Source: Muriicola jejuensis (GTDB taxonomy: Bacteria > Bacteroidota > Bacteroidia > Flavobacteriales > Flavobacteriaceae). Taken from it: a stretch of DNA of 64,000 bases. The stretch covers positions 124,001 to 188,000 of the forward strand of contig NZ_JAABOP010000001.1 of assembly GCF_010671595.1 (NCBI RefSeq), read 5' to 3'. Each line of letters begins with the position of its first letter. Positions within the stretch are counted from its first letter, which is position 1. The position numbers and the translations under genes are program-made. This document shows, piece by piece, positions 55,996 through 64,000 of this stretch. The notes beneath the pieces are model-generated. The model searched no databases. It was not told where the DNA came from and saw only the letters and a program-made list of their open reading frames with translations.

Positions 55996-56496
55996 ATGCC
56001 CAGATTCTGGTCCTATCTCAAGTTCCTTTTCAGGTCGACCAACCAACACGGGGTACACTCCCCCTTTGTATTTGCGTACCTTACCCGCTGCCTTTACAAA
56101 AGAGGGCCGGGACCCGGGGAGAGATCGCAAAAAATAGTCCTGAAAAGCATTGCCTATTTTAATTTCCGATCGTTGCACCTTTCCGGAGATCACCAAAACC
56201 TGCGGGCCCTCCTGAAAGAGCAGTACCCGAACCTGACCTATGGGGATCCTCCCTACGATCTCGTAGTGATCAGCAGGGAAATGATAGTCCGGGTCGACTT
56301 CAACTCCCTCCTTTCCCAATGCCACAACGACAGCATGATCCTGGTGGACGATCTTCATAAAGGAAAGAAAGAGCGATCCATTTGGGAAACGCTTTGCAGG
56401 GATCCCAGGATCACGGTATCCATCGATTATTACTTTGGCGGTCTGCTGTTCCTCAGGCGGGAACAGGTAAAGCAACATTTCCGCATTAGGATTTAA
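55996..56496 (+). CDS. Shortened SAM-methyltransferase-like protein
   Basis: 166 residues. The opening RSTNQHGVHSPFVFAYLTRCLYK is the start of a Bacteroidota class I SAM-dependent methyltransferase family, which as I recall is normally about 220-250 residues. The expected GxGxG SAM-binding segment (EIGTGxG-type) is not seen; after SLHLSGDHQNLRALLKEQYPN the sequence jumps to YDLVVISRE, suggesting loss of the cofactor half or extreme divergence. The C-terminus (MILVDDLHKGKKERSIWETLCRDPRITVSIDYYFGGLLFLRREQ) matches that family well. Possibly inactive. It lies 26 bases after the ABC-F gene. Confidence 0.7.
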   Translation: MPRFWSYLKFLFRSTNQHGVHSPFVFAYLTRCLYKRGPGPGERSQKIVLKSIAYFNFRSLHLSGDHQNLRALLKEQYPNLTYGDPPYDLVVISREMIVRVDFNSLLSQCHNDSMILVDDLHKGKKERSIWETLCRDPRITVSIDYYFGGLLFLRREQVKQHFRIRI

Positions 56497-56524
56497 TGGC
56501 TTAATTTTACGGGAATTCAGGGCT

Positions 56525-56665
56525 ATGGATAACACAATCTTTTATGTTTTAGGTCTGGTGGCCGTCATTTATATCGCCCTTTCCGCCTTTAACCGAAAGA
56601 GGTCCAAAGATCGGAAGTCGCGTAAATTCATGGACGGGTACGAACGCAAAAAGAGAAAGGATTAA
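56525..56665 (+). CDS. 46-residue single-span membrane protein
   Basis: An ORF of 46 codons plus stop. Residues 5-21 (IFYVLGLVAVIYIALSA) form one TM helix; the rest is strongly basic (FNRKRSKDRKSRKFMDGYERKKRKD). It has an ATG at 56525, 28 bases after the methyltransferase-like gene, and ends 19 bases before the cobalamin adenosyltransferase gene, so it fits one transcript. The hydrophobic-then-basic layout and clean context suggest a true small protein. No named family recognised. Confidence 0.6.
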   Translation: MDNTIFYVLGLVAVIYIALSAFNRKRSKDRKSRKFMDGYERKKRKD

Positions 56666-56684
56666 CCCTTCCTCACTTAACAGT

Positions 56685-57260
56685 ATGAAGATCTATACAA
56701 GAACAGGAGACGAGGGAATGACTGCCCTCTTTGGAGGGACCCGTGTCCCCAAGCACCACATCCGAATCCAGAGTTATGGAACGGTGGACGAATTGAATTC
56801 CTGGCTGGGGCTCATTCGCGACCAGGAAATCGGGGATTCATACAAAGAAGTCCTGATGAAGGTACAGAAGGAGCTTTTTACCATAGGGGCTATCCTGGCG
56901 ACCGATCCCGAAAAAGCGGTCCTGAAGAGTGGGAAGGAGCGGCTAAACATTCCGAAGATAGGTCCGGAAGAGATCCTTTTCTTGGAAAATGAAATGGATC
57001 GCATGGAAGAATTCCTGCCCCAGATGACGCACTTTATCCTTCCCGGCGGACATCCGGCGGTGTCATACTGTCATATTGCCAGAACCGTGTGCCGAAGAGC
57101 AGAGCGTATGGCGTGCCTCTTACACGAGAACCAGCCTTTTGACCCTGAGGTCCTCTCCTACATGAACAGACTGTCTGACTACCTTTTTGTCCTGGCCCGT
57201 GCCATCTCCCACGACCTCGGCGCTGATGAGATCAAGTGGATTCCCGAGAAAAAGGGCTAA
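56685..57260 (+). CDS. Cob(I)yrinic acid a,c-diamide adenosyltransferase, PduO type
   Basis: 191 residues. It transfers adenosyl from ATP to Co(I) corrinoid to make adenosylcobalamin. The N-terminal ATP site is TRTGDEGMTALFGGTRV, followed by YGTVDELNSWLG. Conserved late motifs RRAERMACLL and YMNRLSDYLFVLAR include the Arg/Asp/Asn residues of the PduO active site. Length is typical. It is the last gene of the ABC-F run. No B12 riboswitch is seen before it. Confidence 0.94.
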   Translation: MKIYTRTGDEGMTALFGGTRVPKHHIRIQSYGTVDELNSWLGLIRDQEIGDSYKEVLMKVQKELFTIGAILATDPEKAVLKSGKERLNIPKIGPEEILFLENEMDRMEEFLPQMTHFILPGGHPAVSYCHIARTVCRRAERMACLLHENQPFDPEVLSYMNRLSDYLFVLARAISHDLGADEIKWIPEKKG

Positions 57261-57336
57261 TAAATTGCTTTTTTGGGCGTTATGACTATAATAATTTGAG
57301 ATTTCAAAAAAATAATGTAAATAAACCTTGAAAAAC

Positions 57337-57366
57337 TTGACTGTCTGGGTTTAAAAATTATTTTTG
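57337..57366 (+). promoter_or_regulatory. Strong Bacteroidota-type promoter before the DUF2795 gene
   Basis: TTG (57337-57339), exactly 19 bases, then TATTTTTG (57359-57366), a perfect match to TTG-N19-TAnnTTTG. Transcription should begin near 57373, about 20 bases before the ATG at 57395. This is the best promoter found in the window. Confidence 0.75.
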
Positions 57367-57394
57367 CAAAAATTTAAAAATAATACTTTTTACC

Positions 57395-57619
57395 ATGTAT
57401 TGGACCTTAGAACTGGCATCCTACCTCAGCGATGCACCCTGGCCGGCCACAAAAGATGAACTGATCGATTACGCGATCAGGACAGGAGCACCCCTGGAAG
57501 TGGTGGAAAACCTTCAGTCCATGGAAGAAGAAGGAGGAGAAATCTATGAGAGCATAGAAGAGATCTGGCCCGATTACCCTACTGAAGAGGATTACCTCTG
57601 GAATGAGGATGAATATTAA
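57395..57619 (+). CDS. DUF2795 domain small acidic protein
   Basis: 74 residues, pI very low: the C-terminal half is rich in Glu and Asp and ends YLWNEDEY. The DUF2795 pattern is recognisable: LASYLSDAPWPATKDELIDYAIRTGAPLEVVENLQSM. DUF2795 proteins are small, soluble and mostly uncharacterised. It has its own promoter (57337-57366) and terminator (57641-57668), so it is transcribed alone and probably strongly. Position between the adenosyltransferase and secA is without clear meaning. Confidence 0.85.
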   Translation: MYWTLELASYLSDAPWPATKDELIDYAIRTGAPLEVVENLQSMEEEGGEIYESIEEIWPDYPTEEDYLWNEDEY

Positions 57620-57640
57620 AGGAATCGTCAAATAGCTATA

Positions 57641-57668
57641 AAAAGTCTCTTCGGAGGCTTTTTTTTTA
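57641..57668 (+). terminator. Rho-independent terminator of the DUF2795 gene
   Basis: aaaagtctc (57641-57649) pairs with gaggctttt (57654-57662) around a TTCG tetraloop, with one G-T wobble and a T run to about 57668. Confidence 0.85.
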
Positions 57669-57826
57669 TGTAATTTTGACAGGCTTATAACAGAATTACC
57701 GCGTAGGGTAAAAGTGGAACGGCTTTTGACTGTTCAATGTTCGTGAATACCGGAAAAATATCGATTTAAAAATGCATTCCTGCCCATTTCACCGCCTTAG
57801 ACAGGGATGTGGAAAACAAGAATTCC

Positions 57827-60800
57827 ATGAGTTTATTAAATAGTGTTTTAAAAGTCTTTGTCGGCGATAAATCCAAACGAGACGTCAAGGAAATGCGACC
57901 GCTGGTCGATGATATCAATTCCTATGGCGCGCAATTCCAGACATTGACCCATGATGAATTGAGGGCAAAAACAGCTGCTTTTAAAGCAGTCATCGCCGAG
58001 GCCTGTGCCTCTCTCAATGAGCAGATCGAAAATCTCAAGACCGAAGTCAATGAATCCTCAGATATAGACAGAAACGAGGAATTGTACGCCGAGATTGACA
58101 AACTGGAGGAGGAAGCCTATAAAGTCACCCAGGACACCCTGGATAAAATTCTTCCCGAGGCCTTTGCCGTAGTGAAGGAGACCGCCAGGCGGTTCAAGGA
58201 TAATGAGACCCTGATAGTGACCGCCACGGAGAATGACCGAATCCTTTCAGGTTCAAGGGATTATGTGAGCCTGGAAGGCGATAAGGCCATCTGGAAGAAC
58301 TCCTGGGATGCCGCGGGAAAAGAGGTCACCTGGGACATGGTGCACTACGATGTGCAACTTATCGGAGGGATCGCCCTCCATCAGGGGAAAGTGGCAGAGA
58401 TGCAGACCGGGGAAGGAAAGACCCTGGTCGCTACCCTTCCGCTCTATCTCAACGCCCTTCCCGGAAAAGGAACCCACCTGGTTACCGTGAACGACTACCT
58501 GGCCAAACGAGACAGTACCTGGATGGGACCCATTTTTGAATTTCATGGTCTCACCGTAGACTGTATAGACAAACACCGCCCCAATTCAGACGGAAGAAGG
58601 GCTGCCTACAATGCCGATATCACCTACGGCACGAACAACGAATTCGGCTTTGATTACCTTAGGGACAACATGGCCCATACCCCCGGAGATCTCGTGCAGA
58701 GACCTCATTATTACGCCATTGTGGATGAGGTGGATTCCGTTCTCATAGACGATGCCCGAACCCCGCTTATCATTTCAGGTCCTGTGCCCGAAGGAGACCG
58801 GCACGAATTCAACGAACTCAGGCCCAAGGTGTTCGATATCGTAGAGAAACAGCGAAAACACCTCACTGCCGTCCTGGCGGAGGCCAAGAAGAAGATCTCA
58901 GAAGGGGATACCAAGGAAGGGGGGCTGCTTTTGCTCAGGGTACACAGGGGACTGCCTAAAAACAAAGCCCTGATCAAATACCTCAGCGAAGAGGGTATAA
59001 AACAACTGCTGCAGAAGACGGAGAATTATTACATGCAGGACAACAACCGGGAGATGCCGGTGGTAGATTCCGAACTGCTCTTCGTCATCGATGAGAAGAA
59101 CAACCAGATCGAATTGACGGACCGGGGTATTGAATACATCTCCGGAGACCAAGAAAAGGACTTCTTCGTCATGCCCGATATAGGGAGCGAGATCGCCAGG
59201 ATCGAAAGTCAGGACCTGGAGATCGAAGAGGAAGCCCGGCTGAAGGAAGAACTCTTCAAGGATTTTGCCGTGAAGAGCGAACGTATCCATACCATGAGTC
59301 AGCTTCTCAAGGCGTACACCCTTTTTGAAAAGGACGTGGAATACGTGGTCATAGACAACAAGGTTATGATCGTGGACGAACAGACCGGAAGGATCATGGA
59401 CGGCCGAAGGTATTCCGATGGATTGCACCAGGCCATCGAGGCCAAGGAAAATGTGAAGATCGAGGCCATGACCCAGACTTTTGCGACCATCACCCTTCAG
59501 AACTATTTCCGCATGTACAACAAATTGGCGGGGATGACGGGAACGGCCGTTACAGAAGCCGGGGAACTCTGGGAGATCTACAAACTGGACGTGGTGGAGA
59601 TCCCGACGAACAGACCCATCGCCCGCGATGACCGGAACGATCTCATATACAAGACCAAGAGGGAAAAGTACAATGCCATCATAGAGGAAGTTAGCGAATT
59701 GTCTCAGAAGGGAAGACCCGTTCTGATCGGTACTACTTCCGTTGAGATTTCGGAGCTGCTCTCCAGGATGCTCCATATCCGGAAGATCCCCCATAACGTC
59801 CTCAACGCAAAACTTCACAAGAAAGAAGCCGATATTGTCGCTGAAGCCGGTAAGGCGGGGATAGTGACCATCGCGACCAACATGGCCGGTAGGGGTACGG
59901 ACATCAAACTATCAGAAGAGGTTAAAAAAGCGGGCGGACTCGCCATTATAGGCACAGAACGCCACGATTCACGACGGGTAGACAGGCAGCTCAGGGGAAG
60001 GTCAGGAAGGCAGGGAGATCCGGGCAGTTCTCAGTTCTACGTGTCCCTGGAGGATAACCTGATGCGCCTTTTTGGCTCGGAGAGAGTAGCCAAGATGATG
60101 GACCGTATGGGCCTGGAAGAGGGAGAAGTGATCCAGCATTCCATGATGACCAAATCCATTGAACGGGCACAGAAAAAGGTGGAAGAGAACAACTTCGGAA
60201 TACGGAAAAGACTCCTTGAGTACGACGATGTGATGAACGCCCAGCGGGAGGTCGTCTACAAAAGGCGAAGGCATGCCCTTCAGGGTGAGCGTCTGAAAGT
60301 GGATATCGCCAATATGATCTACGATACTTGCGAAGTGATCTCCGAGGTGAACAAGGAAGCCAATGACTACAAGAATTTTGAATTCGAACTGATCAAGTAC
60401 TTCTCGATAACCTCTCCTATCTCTGAAGAAGAGTTTGCCAAACTCAGTTACCTCGAGATCAGCAACAGGATCTATTCAGAGGTGTATACCCACTACAGGG
60501 AAAAAATGGAACGCAGTGCGGCCGTGGCCTTCCCTGTGATCAAGAAGGTATATGAGGACAAGTCGAATTCCTATGAACGCATCGTGGTCCCTTTTACCGA
60601 TGGGATCAAGACCCTGAGTGTGGTCACGGACCTCAAGAGTGCTTATGAGAGTAACGGAAAGCAACTGATCACCGATTTTGAGAAGAACATTACCCTGGCT
60701 ATCATAGACGAGGCCTGGAAGACACATCTCCGCAAGATGGACGAGTTGAAACAATCCGTCCAGCTGGCCGTGCACGAACAAAAAGATCCCTTGCTGATCT

Positions 60801-61189
60801 ATAAATTCGAGGCCTTTGAACTCTTTAAAGGGATGATCGAAAAGGTAAACAAGGATGTGGTCTCCTTCCTCTTTAAAGGGGAACTGCCTTCCGGAAATAC
60901 TGAAGAGATCCAGGAGGCCAGAACGCTTCGCCGATCCAAGGAAGACCTGAAAACCACCAAGGAAGAGATCCCCAATAGCGATGAGCTGGCAGCCCGGAAC
61001 AGGGCGGCTGGGCAAACCCAGGGTAACAGGCCCCAGGTCACCGAGACCATCGTCAGGGAAAGACCGAAAATAGGACGCAATGATAAGGTGAAAATCAAAA
61101 ATGTCATGTCCGGGGAAAGCAAAACCCTTAAATTCAAGCAGGCCGAACCCCTTATCAACAAGGGGGAATGGGTATTAGTGGAAGATTGA
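57827..61189 (+). CDS. secA: Preprotein translocase ATPase SecA
   Basis: 1120 residues from the ATG at 57827 (MSLLNSVLKVFVGDKS); a GTG six codons upstream is less likely. SecA pushes unfolded proteins through SecYEG. Walker A AEMQTGEGKTLVATLP near residue 195, DEVDSVLIDDARTPLIISG, and IATNMAGRGTDIKL with RQLRGRSGRQGDPGSSQF as motifs V-VI. It is about 220 residues longer than E. coli SecA, with an insertion near 320-430. The C-terminus lacks the zinc CxCxSGxxxxxCH motif and ends VKIKNVMSGESKTLKFKQAE plus a short tail, a form I associate with Bacteroidota. Ends at a terminator. Confidence 0.97.
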   Translation: MSLLNSVLKVFVGDKSKRDVKEMRPLVDDINSYGAQFQTLTHDELRAKTAAFKAVIAEACASLNEQIENLKTEVNESSDIDRNEELYAEIDKLEEEAYKVTQDTLDKILPEAFAVVKETARRFKDNETLIVTATENDRILSGSRDYVSLEGDKAIWKNSWDAAGKEVTWDMVHYDVQLIGGIALHQGKVAEMQTGEGKTLVATLPLYLNALPGKGTHLVTVNDYLAKRDSTWMGPIFEFHGLTVDCIDKHRPNSDGRRAAYNADITYGTNNEFGFDYLRDNMAHTPGDLVQRPHYYAIVDEVDSVLIDDARTPLIISGPVPEGDRHEFNELRPKVFDIVEKQRKHLTAVLAEAKKKISEGDTKEGGLLLLRVHRGLPKNKALIKYLSEEGIKQLLQKTENYYMQDNNREMPVVDSELLFVIDEKNNQIELTDRGIEYISGDQEKDFFVMPDIGSEIARIESQDLEIEEEARLKEELFKDFAVKSERIHTMSQLLKAYTLFEKDVEYVVIDNKVMIVDEQTGRIMDGRRYSDGLHQAIEAKENVKIEAMTQTFATITLQNYFRMYNKLAGMTGTAVTEAGELWEIYKLDVVEIPTNRPIARDDRNDLIYKTKREKYNAIIEEVSELSQKGRPVLIGTTSVEISELLSRMLHIRKIPHNVLNAKLHKKEADIVAEAGKAGIVTIATNMAGRGTDIKLSEEVKKAGGLAIIGTERHDSRRVDRQLRGRSGRQGDPGSSQFYVSLEDNLMRLFGSERVAKMMDRMGLEEGEVIQHSMMTKSIERAQKKVEENNFGIRKRLLEYDDVMNAQREVVYKRRRHALQGERLKVDIANMIYDTCEVISEVNKEANDYKNFEFELIKYFSITSPISEEEFAKLSYLEISNRIYSEVYTHYREKMERSAAVAFPVIKKVYEDKSNSYERIVVPFTDGIKTLSVVTDLKSAYESNGKQLITDFEKNITLAIIDEAWKTHLRKMDELKQSVQLAVHEQKDPLLIYKFEAFELFKGMIEKVNKDVVSFLFKGELPSGNTEEIQEARTLRRSKEDLKTTKEEIPNSDELAARNRAAGQTQGNRPQVTETIVRERPKIGRNDKVKIKNVMSGESKTLKFKQAEPLINKGEWVLVED

Positions 61190-61211
61190 AGGCAGAGTGA
61201 AAGCTGTTGTA

Positions 61212-61241
61212 AAGGATAACCCGCGGGTTATCCTTTTTTTA
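61212..61241 (+). terminator. Rho-independent terminator of secA
   Basis: A perfect 26-base inverted repeat: aaaggataacccg (61212-61224) with cgggttatccttt (61225-61237), followed by a T run to 61241. Confidence 0.9.
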
Positions 61242-61281
61242 TTCTAACAAACGATTTGAACAACTTTCGGGCCGGGCAATG

Positions 61282-61312
61282 TTGACAATCTACCAAAACA
61301 TAAGTAGCTTTA
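61282..61312 (+). promoter_or_regulatory. Putative promoter of the sensor kinase gene
   Basis: TTG (61282-61284), 20 bases, TAGCTTTA (61305-61312), one mismatch at the last base of TAnnTTTG. It overlaps an alternative upstream ATG (61279) and therefore favours translation from 61372. Confidence 0.45.
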
Positions 61313-61371
61313 CAACAGAGGATTCTATATATCAGACCGGCAAGGTATCGGGATCAGAAAAATTGAGACGT

Positions 61372-62589
61372 ATGAAAAAGAACTACATCGACCAGGAAAG
61401 ATTCAGGGACAAAGAAAAACTACTGATCAAGGCAACCAATTATACCTCCGTGCTCTGCCTTGCCTTATTCCTGATCTGTTACTTCCTGCTGGATATCACC
61501 TCCCTGCTTTCCTATATCTTTCTTTTTTACGCCCTGCTGAGTCTGGCCAACACCTATGCCTACCGCACACACAGGAATTTATCCCTTACCTATAATATAG
61601 CCTCCATCGCCAGCCTGGTCTCCACCCTCCTGGTCGTCTTTCTTAGCGGGGGGATCACGAGTCCGTTTATCTTTGCCCTTGGCCTCCTGGTACTGGCTGG
61701 TTATGCTTCTACCCGCTCACACGGAAAAACCTACCTCTTTATCATATGCAGCCTGGTGGTCCTCCTTTTCCTTCAAAACAGGTTGCTCCCCCTCGATATG
61801 CCCAATCAGGTACCCATAGGTGTACGGGATATCTTCGCCCTAACAAGCGTGCTTTTTACGGTGTACCTCCTGGGAGGGATCTTTGGCAAGGACCTGATGA
61901 TGGTACACCATCAACTCTACAAATCAAAAAGGGAGATGCAGGCGCGAAGCGATGAAAAGGACACCCTGCTCAAGGAAGTCCACCACAGGGTCAAGAATAA
62001 CCTACAGACGGTTTCCAGCCTCCTTAGCCTGCAAGGCAGAAGCATTTCAGACGCCCGGACCAAAAGCATCCTGAAGAGCAGCCAGAACAGGGTGATCTCC
62101 ATGGCCATGGTTCATGAGATGCTGTATATGAGGGAGGACCTTTCCAAGATACAATACCGCACCTATGTGAGGGAATTGAGCGAATATCTTGTGAAATCAC
62201 TCAAAGGGGCTAACAATAAAGTGACGCTGAAAATTGACATTCCGGATATTGAACTGGGTATAGATACCGCCATCCCCCTGGGTCTTCTGATCAATGAGGC
62301 CATTACCAATTCCCTGAAATACGGGATCAAGGACGATCACGAAGGGGAGATCCATATCTCCATCGAACAGGAAGACGAACACAGTTACGTTTTGGAGATT
62401 GGGGACAACGGCAGCGGATATTCCGATGCGATGACCCTCAAGAACAGTAATTCCCTGGGCCTGAAACTGATCCACAACCTCGCAAGGCAACTCAAAGGGA
62501 CCATCACCCGCGATCCCTCAAAAAAAGGGACCAACTACATCGTCAAGTTCAGGGAGATCGAACCCCAGCCCTTCCCCTCTGTGGCCTAA
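61372..62589 (+). CDS. Membrane sensor histidine kinase, HisKA_2 type
   Basis: 405 residues from the ATG at 61372; an ATG at 61279 would add 31 residues but overlaps the promoter. Five to six TM helices fill about residues 25-180 with no large periplasmic loop. A short coiled coil (SKREMQARSDEKDTLLKEV) leads to the HisKA_2 phosphoacceptor box HHRVKNNLQTVSSLLSLQ. The HATPase_c domain has LLINEAITNSLKYGI (N box), IGDNGSGYS (G1) and NSLGLKLIHNLARQLKG (G2). No response regulator lies beside it. Signal and target are unknown; the MASE-like membrane part hints at an intramembrane cue. Confidence 0.92.
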   Translation: MKKNYIDQERFRDKEKLLIKATNYTSVLCLALFLICYFLLDITSLLSYIFLFYALLSLANTYAYRTHRNLSLTYNIASIASLVSTLLVVFLSGGITSPFIFALGLLVLAGYASTRSHGKTYLFIICSLVVLLFLQNRLLPLDMPNQVPIGVRDIFALTSVLFTVYLLGGIFGKDLMMVHHQLYKSKREMQARSDEKDTLLKEVHHRVKNNLQTVSSLLSLQGRSISDARTKSILKSSQNRVISMAMVHEMLYMREDLSKIQYRTYVRELSEYLVKSLKGANNKVTLKIDIPDIELGIDTAIPLGLLINEAITNSLKYGIKDDHEGEIHISIEQEDEHSYVLEIGDNGSGYSDAMTLKNSNSLGLKLIHNLARQLKGTITRDPSKKGTNYIVKFREIEPQPFPSVA

Positions 62590-62634
62590 ATTGATCTTCT
62601 GTAGACGATGTAAAGGAAGGCTGATTAATCTTAG

Positions 62635-62663
62635 TTGCCTCTGTGGTTTTATCTTTATATTTA
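62635..62663 (+). promoter_or_regulatory. Putative promoter of the second M14 peptidase gene
   Basis: TTG (62635-62637), 18 bases, TATATTTA (62656-62663), one mismatch at the last base. The ATG follows at 62686, giving a short leader. Confidence 0.45.
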
Positions 62664-62685
62664 GGGGCTAACTAATTTAAGTACC

Positions 62686-64000
62686 ATGCGAAAAATCATT
62701 CTCCTGGCCCTGCTATGCCTGGCCAACTCCCTTTCTTCCCAGGAGTATTTCCTTGAAAAATACAAACCCTTTAATTCAAATGTCCCCTCCCCGGAAGAAT
62801 TTCTGGGGTACGGGATAGGAGAACGCCACACCCGGCACGATCTCATAGTTGCCTATCTCAAGAAACTCGCCGAGGTATCAGAAAGGGCTCGTTACGAGGA
62901 ATACGGCCGTACCCACGAAGGCAGGATCCTGGGCATGCTCATTCTGAGTACGCCGGGGAACCTCTCTGATCTTCCGGCACTTAAGGAGAAACACCTGGCT
63001 TTTACCGATCCTGAGAAAAATGTTTCCAATTACGATGAGATTCCGGTGTTTATCAACCTGGCCTATAACGTGCACGGGAACGAACCTTCCAGTTCGGAGG
63101 CGGCTTTGCTGGCTGCGTATACGTTTGCGGCCTCAGAATCAGGTGAGATCCAGAAGTACCTCAGGAATGCGGTAATCTTTATAGACCCTACCATTAACCC
63201 GGACGGTCGGGACAGGCACACACAGTGGGCCAACAGCTATCAGGGCAACCCCCTCGTGGCCGATCCCCAGGATGCCGAACACGACGAATACTGGCCCGGG
63301 GGCAGGACGAATCACTACTGGTTCGACCTCAACCGCGACTGGCTCCTCGCGATCAATCCGGAAAGCAGGGGAAAACTCAACTGGTACCACCAGTGGTATC
63401 CCAACGTAGTCACCGATTTTCACGAAATGGGCAGCCAGAGTACCTATTTTTTTGAGCCCATGAAGGACAACGGTTCCCTGGATCCTATCATGCCCAGGGA
63501 GAATTACGTGGACCTCAACAACCTCTTCGGGGATTATTATGCAAAAGCCCTGGACAGTATCGGTTCCCTGTACTTCACCAAGGAAGTCTTCGATGGTACC
63601 TATCCGGGTTACGGTTCCTCCTATCCCGACCTGCAGGGAGGCCTCGGACTGTTGTTCGAACAGGCAAGTTCCAGAGGGCATAAACAGACTACGGCTTATG
63701 GGGAGATCACCTTTCCCTTTACGATCCGGAATCAATTCACTTCGAGTATCACCACGGTGAGAGCGGCCGTCGAGAACAAAGCCTATCTGAGGAAATACCA
63801 GCAGGATTTCTTTAAATCTGCCCTATCAAGGGCTGCTGCTTCCCGCATCAAAGGATATGCGTTCGGGGATGCCTATGACAAGAACCGAGAAAAGGCCTTT
63901 ATAGATAAACTCCTTTTACACAGGATAAAAGTCTATAAAAACGGTGACGGATCCTTTTTTGTACCCACCAGGCAGCCACAGTACCGCATGGTACAAACGG
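62686..64000 (+). CDS. M14 family zinc carboxypeptidase-like protein, second copy (3' partial)
   Basis: The frame runs off the window after about 438 residues. A signal peptide ends at about residue 19 (LLCLANSLSSQ). The zinc HxxE motif is in YNVHGNEPSSSEA, the third ligand His in VVTDFHEMGSQ, and the catalytic Glu probably in GLLFEQASSRG. NPDGRDRHTQW and the GRTNHYWFDLNRDW segment align closely with the protein at 21846 (GRANHYMFDLNRDW), so these are paralogues. The C-terminal domain is outside the window. Role in extracytoplasmic peptide breakdown is inferred. Confidence 0.9.
   Translation, partial: MRKIILLALLCLANSLSSQEYFLEKYKPFNSNVPSPEEFLGYGIGERHTRHDLIVAYLKKLAEVSERARYEEYGRTHEGRILGMLILSTPGNLSDLPALKEKHLAFTDPEKNVSNYDEIPVFINLAYNVHGNEPSSSEAALLAAYTFAASESGEIQKYLRNAVIFIDPTINPDGRDRHTQWANSYQGNPLVADPQDAEHDEYWPGGRTNHYWFDLNRDWLLAINPESRGKLNWYHQWYPNVVTDFHEMGSQSTYFFEPMKDNGSLDPIMPRENYVDLNNLFGDYYAKALDSIGSLYFTKEVFDGTYPGYGSSYPDLQGGLGLLFEQASSRGHKQTTAYGEITFPFTIRNQFTSSITTVRAAVENKAYLRKYQQDFFKSALSRAAASRIKGYAFGDAYDKNREKAFIDKLLLHRIKVYKNGDGSFFVPTRQPQYRMVQT

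Noticed and set aside
57661-57826. Promoter for secA
   Set aside because: No TTG-N17-23-TAnnTTTG match was found in this spacer; candidates had wrong spacing, so none is called.
58898-59818. 306-codon minus-strand ORF inside secA
   Set aside because: Antisense to secA, His-rich reading from reversed codons; no family recognised.

Overview
The window is chromosomal core genome from a member of the Bacteroidota, almost certainly family Flavobacteriaceae and probably marine. The basis is the gene content: a SecA with the Bacteroidota-type C-terminus, RNase Y, BshC, FAS1 lipoproteins, a TonB receptor with a carboxypeptidase-like N-terminus, DUF3667, DUF6515 and CCC-motif membrane proteins, a PduO-type adenosyltransferase, and large M14 and M28 peptidases. 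Several intergenic regions also carry promoters of the flavobacterial type (TTG, 17-23 bases, TAnnTTTG) and ribosome binding sites are weak. The genus cannot be fixed from this sequence alone. Base composition is even and coding density is very high. No insertion sequence, prophage, integrase, CRISPR array, rRNA or tRNA was seen.

Layout. 1-7.7 kb: end of an M28 peptidase, a TPR protein, nitronate monooxygenase, mnmA, a three-domain FAS1 lipoprotein and a DUF6515 protein. 7.8-17.1 kb, mostly minus strand: yidC, pyrG, a Tat-exported sugar isomerase-like protein (plus strand), then guaA, a five-LysM/periplasmic-binding-protein fusion, osmC and a small HExxH protein as one tightly packed run. 17.2-26.4 kb: SIMPL protein, FMN-binding oxidase-like protein, PLP decarboxylase, bshC, an M14 peptidase with a C-terminal glutaminase-like domain, DUF4177, DUF3667 and an AlkD-like protein. 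26.5-32.7 kb is rich in ion transport (CPA1 and CPA2 antiporters, a VIT/CCC1 protein, CorA) and holds the cbpA-cbpM chaperone pair. 32.8-35.7 kb: VOC protein, a second FAS1 protein, SRPBCC protein and MFS transporter.

35.7-38.2 kb: rny, a candidate 6S-like RNA, zapA and a coiled-coil gene, all on the minus strand. 38.4-43.2 kb: an envelope operon of M23 peptidase, TonB-dependent receptor and a secreted protein. 43.2-48.9 kb: cysteine desulfurase, an unknown lipoprotein, an Smr protein, a DUF2752/CCC-motif membrane cluster and recQ. 49.1-52.8 kb: kdsD, tatC, a carboxymuconolactone-decarboxylase-like gene and lptB, overlapping or closely spaced, with pssA convergent. 52.9-57.6 kb: an Lnb-like membrane protein overlapping an ABC-F gene, a shortened methyltransferase-like gene, a 46-residue membrane protein, the cobalamin adenosyltransferase and a DUF2795 gene behind an excellent promoter. 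57.8-64 kb: secA, a HisKA_2 sensor kinase and the start of a second M14 peptidase.

The main theme is envelope building: membrane insertion and export (YidC, SecA, TatC), LPS (KdsD, LptB), phospholipid (PssA), cell wall and division (LysM, M23, ZapA), together with nucleotide synthesis (PyrG, GuaA) and thiol/redox functions (BshC, OsmC, CMD). No clearly new multi-gene system was found. The least understood items are the 6S-like RNA, the DUF2752/CCC cluster, the LysM-receptor fusion, the M23-TonB operon and several small proteins.
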